From NCBI RefSeq assembly GCF_009707485.1, contig NZ_CP046121.1, positions 930,001 through 994,000 of the forward strand: 64,000 nt of DNA, read 5' to 3'. Shown here in pieces: positions 1 through 8,213 of the stretch. The notes beneath the pieces were generated by a model. It searched no databases. It saw nothing but the letters and a program-made list of their open reading frames with translations, and was not told where the DNA came from. Position 1 is the first letter of the stretch. Each line of letters starts with the position of its first letter. Source of the DNA: Nostocoides sp. HKS02. GTDB taxonomy: Bacteria > Actinomycetota > Actinomycetes > Actinomycetales > Dermatophilaceae. Position numbers and translations under genes: made by a program.

Positions 1-29
1 CGTGACGTAGCGGGTGGCGGTGACCTGGT

Positions 30-68
30 CGAGCACGGCGCCCAGCCTAGGGGTGGGCGCCGTGCTCG
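30..68 (-). terminator. Terminator-like hairpin downstream of the MFS gene
   Basis: A perfect 15-bp inverted repeat (30-44 with 54-68) encloses a 9-nt loop. It lies about 40 bases beyond the stop codon of the minus-strand MFS gene. No clear U tract follows, which is common in high-GC actinobacteria. It could also serve a plus-strand gene ending left of the window. Bases 1-29 and 69-106 hold nothing I can assign. Confidence 0.6.
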
Positions 69-106
69 CGTCGCAGGTGCCGGCCCAGTGCCGGCGCGGG
101 TGTCCC

Positions 107-1321
107 TCAGGCGTCTCCGACGGTGAGCGCCTCGGCCTCCAGGGCGCTGCCCTGGGGCTCGGCTCCGTGCCCGGGTTGGCGGTCGATGGCCGAGATGAGC
201 GGGCTCGCGGTGAGCAGGACGCCGATGGCGAGCAGCACTGCCCCGGCGCCGACCCAGAACGGGATGTTGGCTGCGCGTTCGCCGAGGGTGCCGGCGAGCC
301 ACGGCGCGACGGCGCCCCCGCCGAACCGCACGAAGCTGTATGCCGCGGACGCCACGCCGCGCTCCACCGGTGAGATCTTCATGACGGTCTCGGTGATCAG
401 GGTGTTGTTGATCCCGAGGAACGCGCCCGCGAGGATCACCCCGATGACCAGGACCGGCTGGTGGCCGGTGCCGAGCGCCATCGCGACCAGGACGAGCGCG
501 AAGCCGATGAGCGCCCCGACCAGCCCCGGCAGGGTGCCGAAGCGGCGCTGGATCCGTGGCGCGACCACGACCGAGGTGAAGGCGAGGAGCACGCCCCAGC
601 CGAAGAACACCAGACCCACGGCGTGGGCTCCGAGGCCCAGCGGGAACGGCGTCCAGGCCAGGAGGGTGAAGAAGCCGAAGTTGTACAGCAGCGCAGTGAT
701 CCCGACGGTGAGCAGCCCGCGGTGGGTCAGCGCACGCAGGGGTGCGGCGATCGAGGTGCGACGCCCGGTCGGCGGTGTGGCGGGCAGGGTCGTGATGATC
801 GCGACGAACGCCACGGCCATGAGCACGCTGACGCCCCAGAAGGGCCACCGCCACGAGTGGGCGCCGAGCCAACCGCCGAGCAGCGGCCCGGCGGCGATCC
901 CGACGCCCAGGGCTGCTTCGTAGAGGATGATCGCCTGGCCGACCGAGCCGCTCGCAGCGCTGACGATGGTTGCGAGGGCGGTGGCGATGAACAGCGCGTT
1001 GCCCAGCCCCCAGACCGCCCGGAAGGCCACGATGCCACCGATGGTGTCCTGCGCTCCGGCGAGACCGGCTCCGATGATGATGACGACCAGCCCGAGAAGC
1101 AGGGTGCGCTTGGCCCCCGTGCGGCTCGAGACCCAGCCGGTGCCGAGCATGGCCAGACCCATGACGGCCATGTAGCTGGTGAACAGCAGGGACACCTGCG
1201 ACGGGCCTGCGCCGAGGTCGTCGGCGATCGGTTTGAGGATGGGATCGACCAGGCCGATGCCCATGAACGCGATGACGCAGGCGAAGGCGACGGACCAGAC
1301 GGTCTTGGGTTGGCGCCACAT
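107..1321 (-). CDS. MFS drug/metabolite efflux transporter
   Basis: A 404-residue integral membrane protein with about 12 hydrophobic segments, the usual size for a Major Facilitator Superfamily exporter. The loop GTGWVSSRTGAKRTLL near residues 60-75 fits the MFS motif A between TM2 and TM3. It begins 6 bases after the stop of a marR gene, so the two are almost certainly co-transcribed; such pairs usually control efflux of toxic compounds, with the regulator sensing a substrate. The start ATG at 1321 follows the marR gene directly. Substrate cannot be told from sequence. Confidence 0.9.
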   Translation of the reverse strand: MWRQPKTVWSVAFACVIAFMGIGLVDPILKPIADDLGAGPSQVSLLFTSYMAVMGLAMLGTGWVSSRTGAKRTLLLGLVVIIIGAGLAGAQDTIGGIVAFRAVWGLGNALFIATALATIVSAASGSVGQAIILYEAALGVGIAAGPLLGGWLGAHSWRWPFWGVSVLMAVAFVAIITTLPATPPTGRRTSIAAPLRALTHRGLLTVGITALLYNFGFFTLLAWTPFPLGLGAHAVGLVFFGWGVLLAFTSVVVAPRIQRRFGTLPGLVGALIGFALVLVAMALGTGHQPVLVIGVILAGAFLGINNTLITETVMKISPVERGVASAAYSFVRFGGGAVAPWLAGTLGERAANIPFWVGAGAVLLAIGVLLTASPLISAIDRQPGHGAEPQGSALEAEALTVGDA

Positions 1322-1327
1322 GATGGT

Positions 1328-1786
1328 TCAGGATTCCTTCCGGGTGGGGACAGCACGGACGAGCAGGTCGTCCATGACTTCGATCGCAGCGCGCAGGCGC
1401 GCGATGTCGTGGTCGTCGAGCGCGTCGAGGGTCGGGGCGAGCGCGGCGAGTCGGGCCGCGCGCACCCGCTCGAGCGTGGCCCGGCCTCGCGGCGTGAGCG
1501 ACAGCAGCGAGGCGCGGGCATCCGCGGGGTCGGCGACCCGGTGGACGAGCCGGTCGGCCTCGAGCCGCTGCAGTGCGGTCGTCATGGCGGGCTGGCTGGT
1601 GTGGTCGGCCTGGGCCAGCGCGCTGACCCGGGCGGGGCCGAGCTCGTCGACGAGGGCCAGCAGCCGTGCCTGGGCGTGGGGGAGCTCGAACGAGGCGTGC
1701 CGCGAGGCCCACCGCGTGAGCCGCGCCGCCGCCCGCAGGAGGTCGTTGCCGACGGCTTGTCTCTCGATCACTCTCCAAGAGTACAT
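1328..1786 (-). CDS. MarR-family transcriptional regulator
   Basis: About 152 residues with a MarR-type winged helix: RVSALAQADHTSQPAMTTAL in the helix-turn-helix and VADPADARASLLSLTPRGRA in the wing. It likely represses itself and the downstream efflux gene. The ATG at 1786 lies inside a perfect 19-bp palindrome (1782-1800), which is the obvious operator. A GTG at 1771 would leave the palindrome wholly upstream, but the GGAGA beside it is too close to act as a ribosome site. Longer upstream reading in this frame (to 1924) overlaps the peroxiredoxin gene and has no family similarity, so I reject it. Confidence 0.88.
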   Translation of the reverse strand: MYSWRVIERQAVGNDLLRAAARLTRWASRHASFELPHAQARLLALVDELGPARVSALAQADHTSQPAMTTALQRLEADRLVHRVADPADARASLLSLTPRGRATLERVRAARLAALAPTLDALDDHDIARLRAAIEVMDDLLVRAVPTRKES

Positions 1787-1800
1787 AGGTAACCTATGTA
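1782..1800. promoter_or_regulatory. Perfect palindromic operator at the marR start
   Basis: TACATAGGT-A-ACCTATGTA: two 9-bp arms around a single central base, AT-rich in a GC-rich context. It overlaps the proposed marR start codon and sits about 85 bases upstream of the plus-strand peroxiredoxin gene. Size and symmetry fit a MarR dimer site. Autoregulation is inferred from position. Confidence 0.75.
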
Positions 1801-1883
1801 AATCCAATCCGAACCCGGCTGGGCGTCGAAGTCCGGGTGCGTGCATGCTGCGCGCAACCTCAACGAGCCTGCAGGAGCCCGTC

Positions 1884-2345
1884 ATGAAGAGCCTCACCAC
1901 CGCAGACCTCGCCCCGGACTTCACCCTGCCTGACCAGGCCGGGCGGCCGACCTCCCTGAGCGACCTGTTGACCCGGGGGAGCGTCGTGCTGTTCTTCTAT
2001 CCCGCGGCCCTGTCGGGCGGGTGCACGAGCGAGGCGTGCCACTTCCGCGACCTGCGGTCCGAGTTCGCCGCGTTGGGCGCCCAGCCGATCGGGATCAGCA
2101 TGGATGGCGTGGAGACCCAGCGAGCGTTCGACGCCAAGGAGTCGCTGGGTATGCCATTGCTCTCGGACGCGGACGGGGCCGTCGCCATGGCGTTCGGCGT
2201 GCGACGCCGCTACCTCACCCCGGTCAAGCGGGCGACCTTCGTGATCGGCGCGGGCCGCGAGATCCTCACCGTGGTCCAGAGCGAGCTCAGCATGCAGACC
2301 CACGCCGACACCGCTCTGGCCAGCCTTCGCGCTCCGGTCCGCTGA
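1884..2345 (+). CDS. bcp: Peroxiredoxin, PrxQ/BCP type
   Basis: A 153-residue thiol peroxidase of the AhpC/TSA superfamily that reduces H2O2 and organic peroxides using thioredoxin-type donors. The active site reads GGCTSEACHFRD, with peroxidatic Cys47 and a second Cys52 five residues on, the CX4C signature of PrxQ. The usual Thr three residues before Cys47 is Ser here. The ATG at 1884 follows GCAGGAG at 1871-1877. It is divergent from marR-MFS, with the palindromic operator between them, so shared redox-responsive control is possible but unproven. Convergent with the ligase gene, with only 26 bases between stops. Confidence 0.9.
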   Translation: MKSLTTADLAPDFTLPDQAGRPTSLSDLLTRGSVVLFFYPAALSGGCTSEACHFRDLRSEFAALGAQPIGISMDGVETQRAFDAKESLGMPLLSDADGAVAMAFGVRRRYLTPVKRATFVIGAGREILTVVQSELSMQTHADTALASLRAPVR

Positions 2346-2359
2346 CTCCGGTCATCTGA
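2332..2359 (+). repeat. 14-bp tandem duplication spanning the peroxiredoxin stop
   Basis: CTCCGGTCCGCTGA at 2332-2345 is followed directly by CTCCGGTCATCTGA at 2346-2359 (two mismatches). Each copy ends in TGA. The first TGA is the real stop; the second is in another frame because of the 14-base offset. Confidence 0.7.
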
Positions 2360-2371
2360 CCCCCGTCGCGA

Positions 2372-3931
2372 CTAGCCGCGCAGCGACCTGACCAGCTCGA
2401 TGGTGTCGGCCTCGTCGGCAGTCTTGTCGTCGCGGTAGCGCAGGACCCTGGCGAACCGCAGCGCCATGCCACCCGGATACCGGGACGACGTCTGGATGCC
2501 GTCGAAGGCCACTTCGACTACTTGCTCAGGCCGGAGGTGGACGACGTGGCCCCGCCGCGAGGTCTTCAGGGTGAGGAAGCGCTCGGTCTGCCACGCGAGC
2601 ATCTCGTCGGTCATGCCCTTGAAGGTCTTGCCGAGCATGACGAAGCCACCCGACTCGGGGTCGCGCGCGCCGAGGTGGATGTTGGACAGCCATCCCTGGC
2701 GCCGGCCGCTGCCCCACTCGACGGCGAGCACGACCAGGTCGAGGGTGTGCCTCGGCTTGACCTTGACCCACCCCGCTCCGCGCCGGCCCGCGGCATACGG
2801 TGCCGTTGCGGACTTGACCACGATTCCCTCGTGCCCGTCGCGGACGAGGGTGTCGAAGAAGGCCTGGGTCTCGGCGACAGATCGGGCGGAAACCCTGGGC
2901 ACGAGCGACTCGACCGGCACCACGGCGGCCAGGCGCGCGAATCGGTCGGCGGCCGGCGCATCGAGGAGGTCCTCGCCGTCCAGGTGGAGCAGGTCGAAGA
3001 AGTAGGGGGTCACCGGCACCCGACTGCGCAGCTCGGCCACCCCGACGCTGCTCATCGTCCGCGATGCGGTCTCCTGGAACGGCCGCGGGCGCCCGGCGTC
3101 GTCGAGCGCGATCGCTTCGCCGTCGAGGACCAGGGTCCGGGCCGGCATGGCGAGCACCGCCTCGACGACCTCGGGGAGCCGGTCGGTGATGTCGTCGAGC
3201 GAGCGGGTGAACAGGCGGACCGTGTCGCCATCGCGGTGCGCCTGCAGCCGTATGCCGTCCAGCTTTCCGTCGACATACGCCATCCCTGCCAGCGGCTCAC
3301 CGGGCGACCCGGCGGCCGGCAGCCCCACGGCCTCGAGCGCCGCACCGACGTCGGGAGCCGACCCGGCGAGCATCGGGCGCAGAGGGCGACCGACCTCCAG
3401 GCTGATCGCCTCGAGGGCTGGGACACCACCCGTGAGGGCCGCCGCCGCGACCGGTCCGGTGTATCCCGCGAGCATCACGGCACGGCGCACAGCCGCCTCG
3501 GGGACCTCGGCCGCCGCGGCGATGGCGGCCTGCATGACGCCGTCCAGGGCGCCCTGGCGCATCTGGCCGGTGATGAGGTCGCGCAGGAAGTCCTGCTCCG
3601 GGCGGGTGAGCCGGCCGAACAGCTCGGCGACCGCGGCCTGGCGGGCGCCAGCCGAACCCGCACCGCCGACGGCAGCCAGGGCCGTCAGGGCGAGGTCCAC
3701 CTCGGTGACCGTCACGGACGGCAGCTCCGCAGGGTCGGGCAGGGCCGTCAGACCGCGCCAGCTCACGCCGACCCGGCGCTGGGGGAGCACGCCCGACAGG
3801 TGGGCGGCCACCGTGGCCGCGTCGACCGGCCCCGCGGCGCGCAGGGCGCCGGCGACGGCCGCGGTCTTGGCCAGCCGGGACCGGGTGGCCGCTGCGGCGC
3901 GCGAGGCGTCGACGACCTCGGCGAAGAGCAC
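2372..3931 (-). CDS. lig: ATP-dependent DNA ligase (LigB-like)
   Basis: A 519-residue ATP-dependent DNA ligase, close in size and layout to mycobacterial LigB (about 507). An N-terminal helical DNA-binding domain (about 1-200) is followed by the nucleotidyltransferase domain with motif I KLDGIR, whose lysine at about residue 223 takes AMP, then LVLDGEAIAL, EGIVVKS and the motif V-like AGWVKVKPR, and an OB fold to the C-terminus. It seals nicks in repair and is non-essential beside NAD-dependent LigA in relatives. It starts 5 bases after the ald stop, so it is probably co-transcribed with ald. Confidence 0.93.
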   Translation of the reverse strand: MLFAEVVDASRAAAATRSRLAKTAAVAGALRAAGPVDAATVAAHLSGVLPQRRVGVSWRGLTALPDPAELPSVTVTEVDLALTALAAVGGAGSAGARQAAVAELFGRLTRPEQDFLRDLITGQMRQGALDGVMQAAIAAAAEVPEAAVRRAVMLAGYTGPVAAAALTGGVPALEAISLEVGRPLRPMLAGSAPDVGAALEAVGLPAAGSPGEPLAGMAYVDGKLDGIRLQAHRDGDTVRLFTRSLDDITDRLPEVVEAVLAMPARTLVLDGEAIALDDAGRPRPFQETASRTMSSVGVAELRSRVPVTPYFFDLLHLDGEDLLDAPAADRFARLAAVVPVESLVPRVSARSVAETQAFFDTLVRDGHEGIVVKSATAPYAAGRRGAGWVKVKPRHTLDLVVLAVEWGSGRRQGWLSNIHLGARDPESGGFVMLGKTFKGMTDEMLAWQTERFLTLKTSRRGHVVHLRPEQVVEVAFDGIQTSSRYPGGMALRFARVLRYRDDKTADEADTIELVRSLRG

Positions 3932-3936
3932 GCCGC

Positions 3937-5055
3937 TCAGCCAGCGAGGACGGTCTCGAGCGCCACCGCCGTGAGCCCGTGCGCCTCGGCGACTGGGGCG
4001 TAGGTGACCGACCCGTCGTGGGTGTTGAGCCCCAGGCCCAGCGGCTTGTTGTCGCGCAACGCGTCGCGCCAGCCCTTGTTGGCCAGCTCGAGGGCGTAGG
4101 GCAGCGTGACGTTGGTCAGTGCGTACGTGCTCGTGTGCGGGACCGCACCCGGCATGTTGGCGACGCAGTAGAAGACCGAGCCGTGGACCTGGTAGGTCGG
4201 ATCGGCGTGGGTCGTGGGTCGGGAGTCCTCGAAGCAGCCGCCCTGGTCGATCGAGATGTCCACGAGGACCGACCCGGGCTTCATCCGCGAGACCTGCTCG
4301 TTGGTGACGAGCTTGGGTGCCTTGGCGCCCGGCACGAGAACCGCGCCGATGACCAGGTCGGCGTCGGAGATGGCCCGCTCGATCTCGAACGTGTTCGAGG
4401 CGACGGTCTGGCAGTGGCCCTGGTAGATGGCGTCGGCATGGCGCAGCTTGGCGATGTCGCGGTCCAGCAGCAGCACCTCGGCCTGCATGCCGAGCGCGAT
4501 GGCGGCGGCGTTCATGCCGGAGACCCCGGCCCCGATGACGACGACCTTCGCGGCATACACCCCGCTCACGCCGCCCATGAGCACGCCACGCCCACCCTGG
4601 GCCCGCATGAGGGTGTGTGCGCCCACCTGCGGGGCCAGCCGGCCGGCCACCTCGGACATCGGGGCGAGCAGGGGGAGCGAGCGGTCGGGCAGCTCGACGG
4701 TCTCGTAGGCGATGCCGGTCACCTTGCGGGCTACCAGCTCCTCGGTGAGGGCCTTGTCGGCCGCCAGGTGCAGGTAGGTGAAGAGCGTCTGCCCCTCGCG
4801 CATCCGGTGGTACTCGGACTCGATCGGCTCCTTGACCTTGAGGATCAGGTCACCCGTGGCCCAGACGTCGTCGGCGGTGTCGAGGATCGTGGCGCCGGCC
4901 GCGGTGTAGTCCTCGTCGAGGATCGACGACCCGACACCGGCGTCCTTCTCCACGAACACCTCGTGCCCGTGGACCAGGAGCTCGTGGACGCCCGACGGGG
5001 TGATGGCGACGCGGTACTCGTTGTTCTTGACCTCGCGCGGAATGCCGATCTTCAT
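3937..5055 (-). CDS. ald: Alanine dehydrogenase
   Basis: A 372-residue NAD-dependent L-alanine dehydrogenase that interconverts pyruvate plus ammonia with alanine. The substrate residues align exactly with the family: Arg15, Lys75 (LKVKEP) and His96 (YLHLA). The Rossmann loop reads [13 protein letters not shown] start at ATG 5055 ([16 protein letters not shown]) because AGGAGG lies 10 bases upstream; a start at 5091 would add a non-homologous leader. No Lrp/AsnC regulator sits next to it, unlike mycobacteria. The downstream DNA ligase is 5 bases away. Confidence 0.96.
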   Translation of the reverse strand: MKIGIPREVKNNEYRVAITPSGVHELLVHGHEVFVEKDAGVGSSILDEDYTAAGATILDTADDVWATGDLILKVKEPIESEYHRMREGQTLFTYLHLAADKALTEELVARKVTGIAYETVELPDRSLPLLAPMSEVAGRLAPQVGAHTLMRAQGGRGVLMGGVSGVYAAKVVVIGAGVSGMNAAAIALGMQAEVLLLDRDIAKLRHADAIYQGHCQTVASNTFEIERAISDADLVIGAVLVPGAKAPKLVTNEQVSRMKPGSVLVDISIDQGGCFEDSRPTTHADPTYQVHGSVFYCVANMPGAVPHTSTYALTNVTLPYALELANKGWRDALRDNKPLGLGLNTHDGSVTYAPVAEAHGLTAVALETVLAG

Positions 5056-5103
5056 GAGCTCAGACCTCCTGGATGGCAGTGGTCCTCGCACCTTAGGCCG
5101 AAA

Positions 5104-5286
5104 TCAGGGAGCGATGGTCCCCGAATGGAGCAATGCGGCGATCAGGGCGGAGCGCCACGGCAGCGGCGGCTGGGCCGGGGTCCGGCACGAAGCGCCGCCG
5201 CAGTCGCACACCCACACCCAGCCGCGCGTCCCCCTCAGGACGCGCGGGTGGTGGTGGGTGGTGCGGTATGCCGTGTGCGTGCTCAC
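5104..5286 (-). CDS. Small Cys/Trp-rich protein upstream of ald
   Basis: A 60-residue protein starting at GTG 5286. Nearly every codon ends in G or C, and no other gene covers this stretch, so it is not a shadow. It holds GWVWVCDCGGASC (Cys27, Cys29, Cys34) and a C-terminal helix-like segment WRSALIAALLHSGTIAP. The cysteines could bind a metal. Similar small W-x-C-x-C-G proteins are, as I recall, scattered in actinobacteria without known function. It ends 48 bases before ald, probably the same transcript. The N-terminal extent is uncertain. Confidence 0.55.
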   Translation of the reverse strand: MSTHTAYRTTHHHPRVLRGTRGWVWVCDCGGASCRTPAQPPLPWRSALIAALLHSGTIAP

Positions 5287-5439
5287 GATTTCGACGGTAT
5301 GCCTGCGGAGGCCGCGCGTCTTGGAGCGCCACGAAACGCAGTCCGAACGGGGGATGCGGTGGTCGGGCGGATGGGGGCTTAGGGTCGTGGGGTGACAGGC
5401 TTCAGTGGTTTCTCAGAAACGGAGGGTGATGGTGTCGAG

Positions 5440-6258
5440 GTGACGACCCCCTCGCGCCGAACGCTCCTCACCGCCAGCCTGGCCGGCCTGACCCTGGGGG
5501 CCTGCTCCGCCCCCGGCACGGACGGATCGGCCGCCACCACGTCGACAGCCGCCGGGAAAGCGACCCCGAAGCCGTCGTCACCGTCAGCGACGGGCAGCAC
5601 GGCCAGCGCAAGCCCGACCGGTCCCGCGCCCGAGCCGGCGATCGCCAAGACGCCGGGCGCCGACATCGTCAGCGGCCCCGCCGACCGCAACCAGGTCGCC
5701 CTCACCTTCCACGGTCAGGGTCCCGTCGAGCTCGTGCACTCGATTCTTTCGGCGTGTCACCGGGCCGACGCACACATCACCGTCTTCGCAGTGGGAAACT
5801 GGCTCGAGGCAACGCCAGGCATTGGCCGCGAGATCGTGGCGGCCGGGCACGAGTTGGGCAACCACACCTGGAGTCACCAGCAGATGAAGCAGCTGTCACC
5901 CGCAGAAGCCGAGCGAGAGGCTCGCAAGGGGGCCGAGGCCCTGCGCGCCGCCGTCGGCACCGCCGGCTGGTGGTTCCGCCCCTCGGGCACCCAGCACAGC
6001 ACGGCGACGATCAGGGCCGCAGCCCTCGCAGCCGGCTACCAGCGCTGCGTGTCCTACGACGTCGACCCCGGCGACTACCTCGACCCCGGCTCGAGCGCCG
6101 TGCGCGACCGCACCCTGGCCGCGGTGAAGCCCGGTTCGATCGTCAGCCTGCACTTCGGGCACCCGGGCACGGCCACCGCCCTGCCGGCGATCCTCGCTGG
6201 CCTGCGCAGCCGCGGGCTGGCGCCGGTGACCCTCTCGCACCTGCTGGCTGACGCATGA
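5440..6258 (+). CDS. Polysaccharide-deacetylase-like Tat lipoprotein with altered first motif
   Basis: About 272 residues. The N-terminus SRRTLLTASLAGLTLGAC has a twin-arginine pair and a lipobox (Cys22), so it is probably exported folded and lipid-anchored. A Ser/Thr/Pro-rich linker to about residue 70 leads into a NodB-like domain. The zinc motif NHTWSH (His142, His146) and later RPSG and DVDPGDY motifs are present, but motif 1, normally TFDDG, is TFHGQG at 89-94, so the catalytic Asp is missing. It may be a non-classical deacetylase or a binding protein. GTG 5440 is chosen so the signal sequence is N-terminal; GTG 5392 is also possible. It overlaps the next gene by 4 bases. Confidence 0.8.
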   Translation: MTTPSRRTLLTASLAGLTLGACSAPGTDGSAATTSTAAGKATPKPSSPSATGSTASASPTGPAPEPAIAKTPGADIVSGPADRNQVALTFHGQGPVELVHSILSACHRADAHITVFAVGNWLEATPGIGREIVAAGHELGNHTWSHQQMKQLSPAEAEREARKGAEALRAAVGTAGWWFRPSGTQHSTATIRAAALAAGYQRCVSYDVDPGDYLDPGSSAVRDRTLAAVKPGSIVSLHFGHPGTATALPAILAGLRSRGLAPVTLSHLLADA

Positions 6259-7490
6259 GGCGTTCGACTCCTCGGGCTCGGGCGGCGCTGACGCTGCCCC
6301 TGCTCGGCGCGCTCGTGCTCGCCGGCTGCTCGTCCCGGTCCGACAGCCTCACCGTGGCGTCCACGTCGCACCCGTCGTCGTCGTCCCGCTCGAGCACCCC
6401 GAGCCCCACCAAGACCACCTCGGTGTATGCCGCGGCCGCCGCGGGCGAGCTGAGCTCGGTGGCCCGGTCGGCCCGGCCGATGGTCTACGTGCCCAACACA
6501 TTGAGCGACACGGTGCAGCTCATCGACCCGGCCACCTACACGGTCGTCGGCCGGTTCCGGGTCGGTCGCGAGCCTCAGCATGTCGTGCCGTCGTGGGACA
6601 TGAAGACCCTGTGGGTCAACTCCGACCTGGCGAACACACTGACGCCGATCGACCCCCGGACCGGGCACCACGGTGCTCCGGTGCCCGTCGACGACCCGTA
6701 CAACCTCTACTTCACCCCGGACGGCTCGCACGCGCTGGTCATGGCCGAGCGCCTGCACCGGATCGACGTCCGCGACCCGCACACCATGGCGCTGCAGCGC
6801 TCGTTGCGGGTCCCGTGCGACGGCATCAACCACGCCGACTACAACGCGGGCCTGACCGCGTTCGTGGCGAGCTGTGAGTTCAACGGCAAGCTGCTCGTCG
6901 TCGACCGCAACGCCACCGCGATCCGCAAGGTGATCGACCTCAACGTCATCAAGACGCCCGGCGCCACCTCGCCCCACGACGCGATCCACATGATGGGCAG
7001 CCCCAAGAACGGCCTGCGCGCGGGTGCGAGCGCCATGCCGCAGGACGTTCGGCTGACCCCTGACGGCCGGTACTTCCTCGCCGCCGACATGCTGCGCAAC
7101 GGCGTGTGGGTCATCGACGCCAAGACCTTCACGTACTCGCGTTTCATCCACACGGGCATGGGGGCACACGGCATCTACCCGTCCCGCGACGGTCACCGGA
7201 TCTTCGTGGCCAACCGCGACGAGGGCACCGTCAGCGTCCTGGACGCGAGCACGCTCAAGCAGGTCGCCCGCTGGGTCATCCCCGGTGGGGGATCGCCCGA
7301 CATGGGGGGCGTGACCGCGGACGGGTCCCAGCTGTGGCTGTCCGGGCGCTACAACGGCGTCGTCTACGTCTTCGACACGACGACCGGCAAGGTCCTGCAC
7401 AAGATCCCCGTCGACTCCGGGCCCCACGGGCTCTCGGTCTGGCCCCAGCCCGGCCGCTTCAGCCTGGGGCACACCGGCAACATGCGCTGA
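6255..7490 (+). CDS. YVTN-type beta-propeller lipoprotein
   Basis: A 411-residue exported lipoprotein: the signal ends LVLAGC. The rest is a beta-propeller of YncE/YVTN type, with blades such as MVYVPNTLSDTVQLIDP, HRIFVANRDEGTVSVLD and GRYNGVVYVFDTTTGK. It has no catalytic motif and probably binds a ligand or partner at the outer face of the membrane. Its ATGA start overlaps the stop of the deacetylase-like gene, so the two lipoproteins are translationally coupled and probably act together on the cell envelope. The last codons (ATG CGC TGA) lie in a 14-bp tandem repeat. Confidence 0.85.
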   Translation: MRRSTPRARAALTLPLLGALVLAGCSSRSDSLTVASTSHPSSSSRSSTPSPTKTTSVYAAAAAGELSSVARSARPMVYVPNTLSDTVQLIDPATYTVVGRFRVGREPQHVVPSWDMKTLWVNSDLANTLTPIDPRTGHHGAPVPVDDPYNLYFTPDGSHALVMAERLHRIDVRDPHTMALQRSLRVPCDGINHADYNAGLTAFVASCEFNGKLLVVDRNATAIRKVIDLNVIKTPGATSPHDAIHMMGSPKNGLRAGASAMPQDVRLTPDGRYFLAADMLRNGVWVIDAKTFTYSRFIHTGMGAHGIYPSRDGHRIFVANRDEGTVSVLDASTLKQVARWVIPGGGSPDMGGVTADGSQLWLSGRYNGVVYVFDTTTGKVLHKIPVDSGPHGLSVWPQPGRFSLGHTGNMR

Positions 7491-7518
7491 CCGGTAGGCG
7501 CTGACCGGTATGCGCTGA
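7484..7518 (+). repeat. 14-bp tandem repeat carrying the stop codon in three frames
   Basis: GCGCTGACCGGTAG (7484-7497), GCGCTGACCGGTAT (7498-7511) and a partial GCGCTGA (7512-7518). TGA occurs at 7488, 7502 and 7516. Because the period is 14, the three TGAs fall in three different frames. The first is the real stop of the propeller lipoprotein. Confidence 0.8.
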
Positions 7519-7544
7519 GTCGGGTCACGCTGACGTGCCCGGGC

Positions 7545-8204
7545 TCAGGACGGCTCGGTGCCGGGTAGGTCCAGGGCGTGCGCGCCGCGGCGCACCTTGG
7601 CGCTGAGGTACCGCGCGTTCGCGGGCGACAGGTGCACCCCTGTCGGGACCCGTTCGCTGACCGAGACACCCCAGCGCACCAGCTCGGCCTCCTTGACCGG
7701 GTTGTTCGTGAGCAGGAGGACCTGCGGCTCCGCGAGGGCGTGGAGCATCTGGGCCGCCACCACGTAGCTGCGTTGGTCGGCGGGGTACCCGAGCGCGAGG
7801 TTGGCCTCGTAGGTGTCGAGCCCGGCGTCCTGGAGCCCGTAGGCGTCGAGCTTGGCGTACAACCCGATCCCGCGACCCTCCTGGCGCAGGTACAGCAGGT
7901 AGCCGCCCCTCTCGCTGATCCGCTCGACCGCCTCACGCAGCTGGGCGCCACAGTCGCACCGCTGGCTGCCGAGGACGTCGCCGGTCAGGCACTCGCTGTG
8001 GGGCCGCACGAGGGGCGGTCGCTCCGAGCCACCCGAGCCGGGCCATGGGCGGGAGCGGTCGCCGAGACCGATGGCCAGGTGCTCGCGCCCGTCGACCAAG
8101 CCGGTGAAGGTGAACAGCCGCGCCGGTGCGGCATAGCCGTCAGCGAAGCGCAGGGGCACGCTGACCTGCCTGCGCACGGTCGCGGTGGCGAGCTGCTCCG
8201 GCAT
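7545..8204 (-). CDS. ribA: GTP cyclohydrolase II
   Basis: A 219-residue stand-alone GTP cyclohydrolase II, which opens GTP to a diaminopyrimidine ribosyl phosphate, the first riboflavin step. The zinc cysteines are Cys72, Cys83 and Cys85 in SECLTGDVLGSQRCDCG, and LRQEGRGIGL binds the substrate phosphates. The residue matching E. coli Tyr105 is Tyr122 (DAYGLQD). Some Streptomyces paralogues replace this tyrosine and stop at a formylamino product, so this copy should carry out the full reaction. It is last in a minus-strand run with a RibD-type reductase, glycosyltransferase and pterin synthase-like gene, not with ribB/E/H, which suggests a role outside flavin synthesis. Confidence 0.93.
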   Translation of the reverse strand: MPEQLATATVRRQVSVPLRFADGYAAPARLFTFTGLVDGREHLAIGLGDRSRPWPGSGGSERPPLVRPHSECLTGDVLGSQRCDCGAQLREAVERISERGGYLLYLRQEGRGIGLYAKLDAYGLQDAGLDTYEANLALGYPADQRSYVVAAQMLHALAEPQVLLLTNNPVKEAELVRWGVSVSERVPTGVHLSPANARYLSAKVRRGAHALDLPGTEPS

Positions 8205-8213
8205 ACCTCCCCC

